51,248 nt of DNA from GH45 sp046704385 (lineage in GTDB: Bacteria > Bacteroidota > Bacteroidia > Bacteroidales > SZUA-534), in NCBI GenBank assembly GCA_046704385.1, contig JBJKSB010000051.1, forward strand, positions 1 through 51,248. Direction: 5' to 3'. This document shows positions 37,826 to 46,268 of this stretch, piece by piece (the first letter of the stretch is position 1; every line of letters begins with the position of its first letter). The position numbers and the translations under genes are program-made. The notes under the pieces are model-generated. The model was not told the origin of the DNA, ran no database searches, and worked only from the letters and a program-made list of their open reading frames with translations.

Positions 37826-38587
37826 ATGAAAATTATTTATTTGATAATTTTTTTAGGGTTGTTTGTACCTGTCGTTAGTCATGCTCAGGTTGAAAATGAC
37901 TTTGCCTGGAGAGAGTTAGGATTAGAAAAAGGATTTGGAAACTACCTGGTTAAAAATACTGGCGAAAAAGGGAAATACCCTATCAGTAATAGGGCTTGGG
38001 ACCTGGTTTACTGTTTTGATAACAGCTACTATTTTATTACTAACTTCAACTATATTATTAATGGAAACGATGCTTACAAAGCAGGAAAAGATGGCTCAAA
38101 AGGAGCTGATCTTTCATTTTTTCAGGCTCAATGCGGAAAAATTGGAAATCTTGATGAAAACAGCAGTTTTGGGGGAGCATTTTATTTCAACTGGGGATAT
38201 TATGGCCCCTGGTTAAAGCACGACAATGGATCTTATTACCAGGATAGAGGAGAGGCTTTAGCCATAGGGGGAAGTTTATCGCATCATTTGGTAGCATTCA
38301 AATATTTTAGGTTACTTACGTTTGTAACCCCATCACTGTTATTCACCAATAACCAGGAAAAAGCTATTGATGGGTATGCTTTAAGAATAGAAACCCGCTT
38401 ACAATTTGTGCCTACCCGTTATGTTGGAATTGGTATCAAGCCATCGCTTGAATATCGCAGTTATAAACTGGGAGGTATTGAAAACACATCAGTAAGCACT
38501 TTTGTACCGAGTATACAATTTACTGTTGGCCTTAACCTTTGGGGCAATGCCCGGCGTTTTTACACTTATGAGGAAAACTACAATTAA
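37826..38587 (+). CDS. Secreted, probably outer-membrane beta-barrel protein of unknown function
   Basis: A 253-residue protein with a signal peptide (ending VSHAQ) and strongly alternating beta pattern rich in Tyr, Phe and Gly (AWDLVYCFDNSYYFITNFNY, FGGAFYFNWGYYGPW). The second half (ALRIETRLQFVPTRYVGIGI, then FVPSIQFTVGLNLWG) is like strands of a small outer-membrane barrel. No family recognised. It precedes another barrel-like gene by 19 bp, so the two form an operon. Confidence 0.7.
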   Translation: MKIIYLIIFLGLFVPVVSHAQVENDFAWRELGLEKGFGNYLVKNTGEKGKYPISNRAWDLVYCFDNSYYFITNFNYIINGNDAYKAGKDGSKGADLSFFQAQCGKIGNLDENSSFGGAFYFNWGYYGPWLKHDNGSYYQDRGEALAIGGSLSHHLVAFKYFRLLTFVTPSLLFTNNQEKAIDGYALRIETRLQFVPTRYVGIGIKPSLEYRSYKLGGIENTSVSTFVPSIQFTVGLNLWGNARRFYTYEENYN

Positions 38588-38606
38588 ATAATTAAAAACG
38601 AACAAA

Positions 38607-39536
38607 ATGAAGAAGCTATATTTTTTACTTGTTTTTATTTTGCTGGCATCGGTAACACAATTACAAGCACAGAATTTCAATTACAAAATTTTAAACAATG
38701 ACCCATCAAGTCTTAAAAAATTGAATTTATCATTTTTCCCTTTAGTGTTCGATGCACCAACTATTGGAATTTCATTAGGATCAGAATTAAACGGGAGGTA
38801 CAATTTCAAGGATAAATTACTTATTGAAGCAAGTAATTACAGTTCATATGTAAATCCGGCACAAAGCAAAGCATCATTAAAAGAATTTGCTTTAACCTGG
38901 AACCTGACAGATAAAAATGAACAAGTTGATAATTTACGAGTCGAGTTGTCAGGTAATTCCTATTCTGTACATTATATTGAGGTGCCCGGAACCAAAAGAG
39001 AATTATTTTCATTGCGGGGTGCCTTTTTACAATTCAAAACACCTTTTAGCCTGGGCGACTTAAAAAAAACAGGTCAGATAATGGATACCACAGGAACAGT
39101 TGCTTTTGACCCGGTAATTGGAACCAGTTACTCTGCACTGAAAGCTAATGTTCTGTCTGTAGGTTTTTCTTATCAAATAATTACAAATTTAATGATTCGC
39201 CTTTTAAGTGAAGATGGTCAGGAATTAATAGGACAGGCAAGTAACCAGAGAGCCAATTCAAAATGGATGAGATGGTATTTTGATATTTTGTATGCTCCGG
39301 CAATAAACATTGATAATTTTTCCGGAATGGATAATAATTATTTTTTAATAAATAACAATGATAATGGTGTTGAAAAAAAGCCATTTGGATTCCGTTATGG
39401 TATTGAATGGGATATGCCGGCCTACAGGACAGTTTGTTATAATTTAAAAGCCGAAGTTGGATCAAGGCCGGGAATAAAGAAAAACAGTTTTTATATGAAT
39501 GTTGGTGTTGGATTGACCCTCAATCTCATTAAATAA
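38607..39536 (+). CDS. Secreted, probably outer-membrane beta-barrel protein of unknown function
   Basis: A 309-residue protein with a signal peptide (ending TQLQAQ). Beta-strand alternation runs throughout, with a typical barrel C-terminus (SFYMNVGVGLTLNLIK). Segments such as FGFRYGIEWDMPAYRTVCYN and LNVLSVGFSYQII-like strands support an outer-membrane location. It follows 37826-38587 in the same operon and ends before a terminator hairpin. Function unknown. Confidence 0.7.
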   Translation: MKKLYFLLVFILLASVTQLQAQNFNYKILNNDPSSLKKLNLSFFPLVFDAPTIGISLGSELNGRYNFKDKLLIEASNYSSYVNPAQSKASLKEFALTWNLTDKNEQVDNLRVELSGNSYSVHYIEVPGTKRELFSLRGAFLQFKTPFSLGDLKKTGQIMDTTGTVAFDPVIGTSYSALKANVLSVGFSYQIITNLMIRLLSEDGQELIGQASNQRANSKWMRWYFDILYAPAINIDNFSGMDNNYFLINNNDNGVEKKPFGFRYGIEWDMPAYRTVCYNLKAEVGSRPGIKKNSFYMNVGVGLTLNLIK

Positions 39537-39621
39537 AATATTAAAAAACAGATATATAAATTATCAGAAGATCTTTAATCAGCAGGAATGGTAAGAACTT
39601 GCCGATTTTAGATTATGCTTT

Positions 39622-39657
39622 AGAGTTGCTATGATTCTTTGGATGAATAGCAGCTCT
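39622..39657 (+). terminator. Hairpin terminator after the two barrel genes
   Basis: An 11-bp stem AGAGTTGCTAT / ATAGCAGCTCT (one G-T pair) with a 14-nt loop, followed by TTTTG. It lies 85 bp after the stop at 39536 and separates this operon from the caspase operon. Confidence 0.6.
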
Positions 39658-39762
39658 TTTGTGTGTATAGATGCTCATATAACTTGCCATTAACTATTCA
39701 GAAATCTACACAATGCGTTTACAATTAGAAAACATAATATTAACCGATAAAAATCTAATTTG

Positions 39763-39812
39763 AAAATCACCCAAAAGGGTGATTTTTAATTCAAATACAC
39801 CCAATATTTTTA
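39763..39812 (+). promoter_or_regulatory. Operator-promoter of the caspase operon
   Basis: An inverted repeat with 10-bp arms (AAAATCACCC, AAAA spacer, GGGTGATTTT) at 39763-39786 lies exactly 22 nt upstream of TATTTTTA (39805-39812), a near match to the Bacteroidota -7 element TAnnTTTG. The same core repeat at the same distance occurs at 45255. The arm position replaces the -33 element, as expected for an activator site. The caspase ATG is 28 bp after the -7 element. Confidence 0.6.
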
Positions 39813-39839
39813 GCGCATAAATTATCAAATACATAAATC

Positions 39840-41465
39840 ATGAAAAAGTTACTCTTTACGGTACTATTAATACTGGCATTGTTAAATGCATTTAGCCAGG
39901 AATTTATGTTCTCAGCACCAAGCGGGAAACAAGGAAAAATTATTTTTAGCTCAGGCAATGTTGTTGATAACAAGCTGACGCTTAATATTGAGGTTAAATG
40001 GCTCGACAAAAAATTAAAAAAAGAGGAGAACACCGGTGCCCAGATAGCTTTTAATATAAAAGACATTAAGTACCTTAATGCAGGAACCGTTATTTGTGAG
40101 ACCTGCCAGGATTTAAAAACAGATAAATTATACTTTAATACTTCGCAGGATCTGGTTTTTGCTTTAACCGAAGATACCAAATTAACCGATGGGAAATTAA
40201 TTATTGACATTCCCTTAAGGTATGCTGAAAATGTGCAAAAAGCTATTGATGAAAATAACTGGGAAAAGTTTATTGTAACATCTCCTCGCGATATCAAGGC
40301 CAAATGTTTTGTGGGCAATGGTGTAATAAAAGATATTACCCCTCCTGAAATCTTGGTGTTATCGCCCGAAAATGTGATGGATGGGTTCAGGCCAACTATA
40401 TATACCAAAGAAATGGAGGTAAAGGTTGAAGTAAAAGAACGTAATAAAATAGCCGAAGTGCTGGTAAACAATGTAAATGCTATCGAATCGGCAGGAAATA
40501 CTTACCTGGCCAAAGTTTATTTTGCTTTGTTGGGTGGTTCATTCCCGGTTAATATAAGCGCCACCGATGCTGCCGGAAATAAAGGCGAATATCAGTTTTT
40601 TGTGGAAACCCGTTCACCTGAAGGTTTAACTCCTCTTGCCACAGTTACCAAAAGTGAAATGATTTCGGATGTGGATACCATGATACCCAAAACAGGTAGA
40701 GTAAGTGAAGACCGTTTTGCACTTATTATTGGTAACGAAGATTATAAAACCTACCAGCAAGGATTGAATTATGAATCGAACGTAGAGTTTGCCCGCCGCG
40801 ATGCCGAAATATTTAAGCAATATGCCATGTATACCCTGGGCATCAAAGAGCAAAACATCATATTTATGACCGATGCAAAAGCGGTTGAGATGCATAGAGG
40901 ACTGAATCAATTAAGCAACTTAATAAAAGCTACTCATGGAAATGGCGAGGCTATCGTTTATTTTGCCGGACATGGCTTTCCGGATGAAAAAACCAAGGAA
41001 CCCTATATTATTCCTGTTGATGTAAGCGGTAACGACCTTGAATTCGGTATCAAGCTGAAAGATATGTATGCCAGGTTGTATGAATATCCATCGAAAAGAA
41101 TTACTGTATTTCTTGATGCCTGCTTTAGCGGGGGCGGCCGCGACCAGGGATTGGTTGCCGCACGTGGGGTGCGTATAAGGCCTAAAAACGAATTTATTAA
41201 AGGGAATGTAATGGTTTTCTCAGCCAGCTCAGGCAACGAATCGGCATTACCCTATCGTGACAAATTTCATGGCATGTACACTTACTACCTGTTAAAAGCC
41301 TTACAGAATTCAAAAGGTGATATTACCATGAAGGAATTGACAGATTACGTTACAAAAAAGGTATCGACCTCATGTATTCTGCAAAATAACAAAGAGCAAA
41401 CCCCAACTTTAAATGTAAGCCCCGATTTACAGGAAAATTGGCAAGAAAAGCGCTTAACTGAGTAA
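39840..41465 (+). CDS. Secreted caspase-like (family C14) peptidase
   Basis: A 541-residue exported protein (signal peptide ending LLNAFSQ). Residues ~20-285 form beta-rich, Ig-like domains (TPPEILVLSPENV... IAEVLVNNVNAIESAGNTYL). Residues ~290-530 are a caspase/metacaspase domain starting DRFALIIGNEDY, with catalytic His378 (VYFAGHG) and Cys428 (FLDACFSGG). C14 enzymes are cysteine peptidases with Arg/Lys or Asp specificity and often act in signalled proteolysis. Here it is secreted and opens an operon with an outer-membrane barrel and a repeat lipoprotein, between two two-component systems. Its substrate is unknown. Confidence 0.9.
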   Translation: MKKLLFTVLLILALLNAFSQEFMFSAPSGKQGKIIFSSGNVVDNKLTLNIEVKWLDKKLKKEENTGAQIAFNIKDIKYLNAGTVICETCQDLKTDKLYFNTSQDLVFALTEDTKLTDGKLIIDIPLRYAENVQKAIDENNWEKFIVTSPRDIKAKCFVGNGVIKDITPPEILVLSPENVMDGFRPTIYTKEMEVKVEVKERNKIAEVLVNNVNAIESAGNTYLAKVYFALLGGSFPVNISATDAAGNKGEYQFFVETRSPEGLTPLATVTKSEMISDVDTMIPKTGRVSEDRFALIIGNEDYKTYQQGLNYESNVEFARRDAEIFKQYAMYTLGIKEQNIIFMTDAKAVEMHRGLNQLSNLIKATHGNGEAIVYFAGHGFPDEKTKEPYIIPVDVSGNDLEFGIKLKDMYARLYEYPSKRITVFLDACFSGGGRDQGLVAARGVRIRPKNEFIKGNVMVFSASSGNESALPYRDKFHGMYTYYLLKALQNSKGDITMKELTDYVTKKVSTSCILQNNKEQTPTLNVSPDLQENWQEKRLTE

Positions 41466-41498
41466 AATAGTTCCGGGCTAAAATATGAATCATAAAAA

Positions 41499-42968
41499 AT
41501 GAATACCAGAAAAATAAAACTTATGCGTAAACGAAAATACCTGTTCCTGTTTTTTGCTTTTATTATAAGTGCTCACCTTACTTATGCGCAAAACGCAATG
41601 ACAAATGAAATAACAAAACAACAGAAAGAATTTGTATCGGACTACTTTAAAACCTTTAACGATTTTATCACTAATCCACAAAAAGTGGACGTAAATAATG
41701 AACTTTTTCCCTTTTATAAAAATCCCCGGGGTAAAAAAATAGATAATTTTTTACCGGGAAGGGGACGTTACACTTCTCCAAAAAAAATGGTGAAAAAAAT
41801 ACAAAAAACTTTCCCGGATGGCATGGGAATGGATTATTCAGCTGATAGTATTGAGTTGGTCCGTTTTTATAACAAACTGTTTTCAAAGCAATTTGTATAT
41901 AAACTGCCTGTAGAATATTCCGGCTTTAGTGCCGATGGCAAATTGTTCAGGAATGCAGATAACCAGTATTTGTATGTTACTACCGATAAAAAAGGGAAAA
42001 CAACCCTTACAAAACAAGAAAACACCCGATTGTTCAAACAAGGTGTTTATAGAAAAGGCCTGATTGTTGAACCTTATTCTACTTTTAAAACGACCGGGTT
42101 GTACAATGGAGTTATAGATGAGAATTATTCCGAAGCAAATTATAATGCTCATTATGAGAATTATCCCGATGTAAGTAATTTATCTATCAGCAGTGGTGTA
42201 AATGTATTATTTATGATCAACCCTAATTTTGGAATTGGCTCGGGTTTATTTGTTGAAAATGGGTGGGAAAATCGTAGTTATGGTGGCGATTATTTCTCTG
42301 AATCTGCTACTCGTGCAAATTATGGGGGTTCTTTTTTACTGTATGTAAATGGTAGTGCCGGGGCCAATGGTTTTTACCCCGATGTTAAATATAATGGAGG
42401 GTTTAATGAAAGAATTAATTATAAAGCATTAAGTGTACCCGTATTTATACGTTGGCAGTTTGGGTGGCCCAAAGTCAGTTTTTCTGTCGATGCTGGCGGC
42501 GGAATCCGTCAATTTGGCGATTACCAAATGCATATTGATGGCCAGATTACTTATAGTGGAGTTGTTAAATCACCAACGTATGATGATTATGGTAATGTTA
42601 TAAGTTACTGGAAACCATTTAATGCAGCCGGTTATGGTTTTGGCACCTATAATTATAACAACGAACTGGTTTATAGCAACTCAGATAAAGTAAATGCATT
42701 TTTTGGTATGGGCAGGTTTAATGTTCATATTCAATTATTTGAACCTGTTTATATCAGATTGTCTTATGGCACTTATTTTTTAATACATGCTATAAACGAC
42801 CCCGACCATAATAAATCTGAAATTGGAATCGATAAGAACACAAAAATGTATCAATGGGATATTTATCATTTGGGATATACAGTGGGTTCCGATGAAATCC
42901 AAAAATCATTTGAAGCCGGAATTGGGATAAATATAAATAGTTTGTTAAGTAAAAACATTCACAAATAA
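41499..42968 (+). CDS. Outer-membrane beta-barrel protein in the caspase operon
   Basis: A 489-residue protein. The signal peptide is best seen from the inner ATG at 41523 (MRKRKYLFLFFAFIISAHLTYAQ region). Residues ~25-190 are soluble and lysine-rich. From about residue 215 there are barrel strands (LSISSGVNVLFMINPNFGIG, then ALSVPVFIRWQFGWPKVSFS, VDAGGGIRQFG), similar to the small outer-membrane barrels of Bacteroidota. It follows the caspase gene by 33 bp and precedes the lipoprotein by 9 bp, so the three are one transcript. It may anchor or export its neighbours; this is inference. Confidence 0.75.
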   Translation: MNTRKIKLMRKRKYLFLFFAFIISAHLTYAQNAMTNEITKQQKEFVSDYFKTFNDFITNPQKVDVNNELFPFYKNPRGKKIDNFLPGRGRYTSPKKMVKKIQKTFPDGMGMDYSADSIELVRFYNKLFSKQFVYKLPVEYSGFSADGKLFRNADNQYLYVTTDKKGKTTLTKQENTRLFKQGVYRKGLIVEPYSTFKTTGLYNGVIDENYSEANYNAHYENYPDVSNLSISSGVNVLFMINPNFGIGSGLFVENGWENRSYGGDYFSESATRANYGGSFLLYVNGSAGANGFYPDVKYNGGFNERINYKALSVPVFIRWQFGWPKVSFSVDAGGGIRQFGDYQMHIDGQITYSGVVKSPTYDDYGNVISYWKPFNAAGYGFGTYNYNNELVYSNSDKVNAFFGMGRFNVHIQLFEPVYIRLSYGTYFLIHAINDPDHNKSEIGIDKNTKMYQWDIYHLGYTVGSDEIQKSFEAGIGININSLLSKNIHK

Positions 42969-42977
42969 CTACAGGAT

Positions 42978-45182
42978 ATGAATATCATAAAATATACAAT
43001 CATACTATTATTTTCAATTGCATTTTTCTCAGGTTGTGATGAAATAATGCCAGAACAGGTACCAACCCCGGCACAGGTAAAAACGAGCGAGGCGAATGAA
43101 GCTGAAGCAATTTTAGGACAGATTACGTTATCAGGAGAAATTACTTTTAAAGGTGATATGACAATAACCAGTCGGGGAGTTTGTGTGGGGTTAAGCCCCA
43201 ACCCTGATTTTTTGGGAGGTGCAATTATTAGCGAAGATAATGCCGATAATTTCAGCATAATATATGACAAAGTAAAAGAAAAAACTACCTATTACTACCG
43301 GGCATTTGCACAAAGCAATGGAGTTATTTTTTATGGATCCACTTTATCTTTTAAAGGTCCCGATGCATTTTTCGGTGTGGTTACAAATAATTCTGTAATA
43401 AATATAACTGCTACAACAGCCACAAGTGGTGGATCTATAATTGATGACAGAGGTTACGCAATAAATGCACGGGGTGTTTGTTGGAGCACAAGCACAAATC
43501 CAACAATTAACGATAGTAGGACCAAAGATGGAACCGGAACCGGAAGTTTTAAAAGCACACTGACCGGGTTAACAAAAGATACTAAATATTATGTTCGTGC
43601 TTATGCTACAAACAAAGTGGGGACAATTTATGGTGAACAAAAAACTTTTACTACAAGAGATGGCATTTCCCAATTATCAACAAGTTCTGCAACAAATATA
43701 ACTGCTACTACAGCTACAAGCGGGGGTTCTATTAGCTTCGACGGGGGTTCCGCAATAACTGCACGAGGCATTTGTTGGGGTACAAATGCAAACCCAACAA
43801 TTGACGACAGTAAAACCAAAGATGGAAATGGTATCGGAAGTTTTACCAGCATATTAACAGGGTTAACCGTAAATACTTCCTATTATGTTCGTGCTTATGC
43901 CACTAACAGTTTGGGAACAACGTATGGTGCACAAAAAACTTTTGTGACAAAAAATGGTATTCCAAAATTATCAACAAAAAATGTGACATATATTACAGCT
44001 ACATCAGCCACCTGTGGTGGATATATTAGTGACGATGGCGGATACCCGGTTACTGTAAGGGGTGTTTGTTGGAGCACAAGTGCAAACCCTACCATTAACG
44101 ATAGCAAAACTGAAGATGGTAATGGTACCGGAAACTATACTGCCAATCTAACCGGGTTAACCCCAAATACAACCTATTTTGTTCGTGCTTATGCTACCAA
44201 TAGTATGATAACAAGTTATGGGGCTGAAAAGAGTTTTACCACCAACGATGGTTTGCCGGTTTTAACCACAGATAACGTAATCGAAATAACAAACATTTCC
44301 GCAACCAGCGGTGGTAATATTTCCAGTGACGGAGGTTTTGCTATAACTGTACGCGGTATTTGCTGGAGCATAAATACAACTCCAACAATTAATGATAGCA
44401 AAACCGAAGATGGTACAGGTACCGGAGGTTTTACCAGTATGCTTGCCGGTTTAACTGCCTATACTACTTATTATGTTCGGGCTTATGCTACAAACAGTAT
44501 AGGAACAAATTACGGTGATATACTAAGTTTTAAAACTACCATGACCGGATTAACCGGAACCTTAACAGATATTGAAGGTAACACTTATAAATGGGTAGGA
44601 ATAGGAAATCAGGCATGGATGGCAGAAAACCTTAAAGTAACGAAAGATGCCAATGGTACAGCTATACCAATGGTAACCGATGATAACAACAGTGGTAACA
44701 CTGAGGATGAATTCAGAGCTCTTGATGTTACAGCCAAAGCTTATTATTGGTATAACGATGATATAACTAATAAAGATGCTTACGGTGCTTTATACACCTA
44801 TACCGCAGCAAAAGATGCCTGTCCTACAGGTTGGCATCTGCCAAGTAAAGAAGAGTGGGATACGCTTATTAACTATGTTAGTAATGATGGTTTCACTGCA
44901 ACCGAAGGAACTGCATTAAAAACTTCCAGTGGCTGGTTTACCAATAATGGAACAGATAATTATAGCTTTTCAGCTTTACCCGCTGGTTGTCGAAGCTATA
45001 TAGATGTAAATAGATCATTTTCAAATATTCGATTCTCCGCTTACTGGTGGACAAGTACAATCTCCGAATGGGATAGTGACCAAGCTACACTTTATTATAT
45101 ACATTACGATATGGTAAACTTAACCAGGACAAGCAGATATAAGTTTGACGGCCATTCAATACGCTGTGTTAGAGATGAATAA
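42978..45182 (+). CDS. Repeat lipoprotein with C-terminal Fib_succ_major domain
   Basis: A 734-residue lipoprotein (lipobox cysteine 20, FFSGC). A first divergent repeat is followed by four ~97-residue Fn3-like units, each with TATSGG, RGVCWSTSxNPTIND, GTGTGSF and YYVRAYATNxxGTxYG. The last ~200 residues are a Fibrobacter succinogenes major paralogous domain (TYKWVGIGNQAWMAENLKVT, CPTGWHLPSKEEWDTLI, SAYWWTST). Such proteins are surface-exposed, and the repeats form a stalk. The final domain's ligand is unknown. It is the last gene of the caspase operon. Confidence 0.9.
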   Translation: MNIIKYTIILLFSIAFFSGCDEIMPEQVPTPAQVKTSEANEAEAILGQITLSGEITFKGDMTITSRGVCVGLSPNPDFLGGAIISEDNADNFSIIYDKVKEKTTYYYRAFAQSNGVIFYGSTLSFKGPDAFFGVVTNNSVINITATTATSGGSIIDDRGYAINARGVCWSTSTNPTINDSRTKDGTGTGSFKSTLTGLTKDTKYYVRAYATNKVGTIYGEQKTFTTRDGISQLSTSSATNITATTATSGGSISFDGGSAITARGICWGTNANPTIDDSKTKDGNGIGSFTSILTGLTVNTSYYVRAYATNSLGTTYGAQKTFVTKNGIPKLSTKNVTYITATSATCGGYISDDGGYPVTVRGVCWSTSANPTINDSKTEDGNGTGNYTANLTGLTPNTTYFVRAYATNSMITSYGAEKSFTTNDGLPVLTTDNVIEITNISATSGGNISSDGGFAITVRGICWSINTTPTINDSKTEDGTGTGGFTSMLAGLTAYTTYYVRAYATNSIGTNYGDILSFKTTMTGLTGTLTDIEGNTYKWVGIGNQAWMAENLKVTKDANGTAIPMVTDDNNSGNTEDEFRALDVTAKAYYWYNDDITNKDAYGALYTYTAAKDACPTGWHLPSKEEWDTLINYVSNDGFTATEGTALKTSSGWFTNNGTDNYSFSALPAGCRSYIDVNRSFSNIRFSAYWWTSTISEWDSDQATLYYIHYDMVNLTRTSRYKFDGHSIRCVRDE
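43401..44540 (+). repeat. Four tandem ~291-294 bp coding repeats
   Basis: DNA-level repeats start near 43401, 43695, 43986 and 44280, each opening with a variant of AATATAACTGCTAC. They encode the four Fn3-like units of the lipoprotein. The first two are most alike, which suggests a recent duplication and possible repeat-number variation between strains. Confidence 0.8.
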
Positions 45183-45254
45183 CTTTTCTGAATTTTGATT
45201 ATGCTTAGCCAAAAAGTTTGGGAGGGTTACATGTAAAGCCAAATTGGGGGAAAA

Positions 45255-45301
45255 ATCACCCAAAAGGGTGATGTTTTTCATAGCCTGGCGTTATACCTTT
45301 G
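45255..45301 (+). promoter_or_regulatory. Second copy of the shared operator-promoter
   Basis: ATCACCC (45255-45261), AAAA, GGGTGAT (45266-45272) lies 22 nt upstream of a perfect -7 element TACCTTTG (45294-45301). Same repeat and same spacing as upstream of the caspase gene. Transcription should begin near 45305-45310 and read a tiny open frame and a strong terminator. Confidence 0.6.
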
Positions 45302-45329
45302 AATAGCTTAAGTATAAATATAACAAATA

Positions 45330-45404
45330 ATGAAAATAAAACTTACAGATATTATATACATCATTCTGGCCCAAATAAATGATCAGTTAATCACGAAAAA
45401 GTAA
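45330..45404 (+). CDS. Possible tiny protein (24 residues) on a short transcript
   Basis: ATG to TAA encodes MKIKLTDIIYIILAQINDQL followed by ITKK. It lies about 28 bp after the perfect -7 element at 45294-45301 and ends 30 bp before a strong terminator, so the transcript would be ~155 nt. It has a basic start, an amphipathic or weakly hydrophobic middle and a basic end. It could be a small peptide, or the transcript may be a regulatory RNA. Coding status is uncertain. Confidence 0.35.
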   Translation: MKIKLTDIIYIILAQINDQLITKK

Positions 45405-45434
45405 ATTGTTGATTAAATGACCCGTTCTGCGTAT

Positions 45435-45464
45435 AAACAGCTACCCTGATCAGGGTAGCTGTTT
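45435..45464 (+). terminator. Perfect 30-nt palindrome, strong terminator
   Basis: The arms AAACAGCTACCCT and AGGGTAGCTGTTT enclose GATC and form a 13-bp stem, followed by TTTC and a further T-rich stretch at 45480-45488. It ends the short transcript and isolates it from the regulator gene at 45544. Confidence 0.8.
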
Positions 45465-45543
45465 CTCAGACAGCAGGTTGTTTTTTCTCTATAAAAGAAT
45501 TATACATTTTTGCGATTTTATAAATAACTTGTAAGAAAAAACG

Positions 45544-46143
45544 ATGCGGATTATAATAATTGACGACCATTCCTTATTTGCTGAAGGATTAAAGAAAATA
45601 ATTAAAGACTGGTTTAAAGATGCCAAAATTCAACATTTTCAAAGTCTTAAAAGCTTTGATGAGGCAAATATTTTATCTGAAAATGTGGATTTATTTATAA
45701 GCGACATTGAACTGCCGGGTGAAGATGTTTTCCCTTTCTTTAAAGAATATTCCCACATTCCCATTTTAGTTATATCCATGCATAACAAGTTGCATGTTGT
45801 TAAAAAATGCCAGGAGCTTGGCGTTAAAGGCTATATTTTAAAAGATGACCACGATAAAATTAAAACCGCCATTGATGCTTTACTGAACAAGGGCTCTTAC
45901 TATTCCCCTAAAGTAAAAAGTAAATTAAAATTACTCGATATTAATGAAAATGTCCTGACACCCAAAGAGGAAACCATTATTAAACTCATTGCAGCAGGAA
46001 AAAGCAACCAGGATATTGCCGATGAATTATTTATAAGCCTGAATACCATTAAAACCCACCGAAAAAACATTAACAGTAAATTAAGTATTAATTCTACAGG
46101 CGAACTGGTTAAATATTTTTATGAAAATTATATAAGCCAATAG
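45544..46143 (+). CDS. NarL/LuxR-family response regulator
   Basis: A 199-residue regulator: receiver domain with Asp7-Asp8 and phospho-acceptor Asp54 (LFISDIELPG), then LuxR-type HTH (LTPKEETIIKLIAAGKSNQD, LFISLNTIKTHRKNINSKLS). It precedes the 7TM kinase by ~100 bp and is probably its partner. It is a candidate binder of the shared inverted repeat at 45255 and 39763. Confidence 0.92.
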   Translation: MRIIIIDDHSLFAEGLKKIIKDWFKDAKIQHFQSLKSFDEANILSENVDLFISDIELPGEDVFPFFKEYSHIPILVISMHNKLHVVKKCQELGVKGYILKDDHDKIKTAIDALLNKGSYYSPKVKSKLKLLDINENVLTPKEETIIKLIAAGKSNQDIADELFISLNTIKTHRKNINSKLSINSTGELVKYFYENYISQ

Positions 46144-46268
46144 CTTGGTAGCACTCCTTTTCTGATCGAACAAAATGCAATCAGGAGTCTCAGATACATT
46201 TTTCTTGATTTTATTTTTAGAAATTAACATATATAACTATATTGTTAACTTACTATAATGCATTTATC

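Noticed and set aside
39791..40471. 226-codon minus-strand frame opposite the caspase gene
   Set aside because: Shadow of the caspase coding strand, Ser/Leu/Phe-rich, with no homology-like motifs; the plus-strand gene has clear catalytic motifs.
45435..45464. Perfect palindrome as an operator
   Set aside because: The 13-bp stem with GATC loop followed by T-rich sequence, 30 bp after a stop codon, fits a terminator better.
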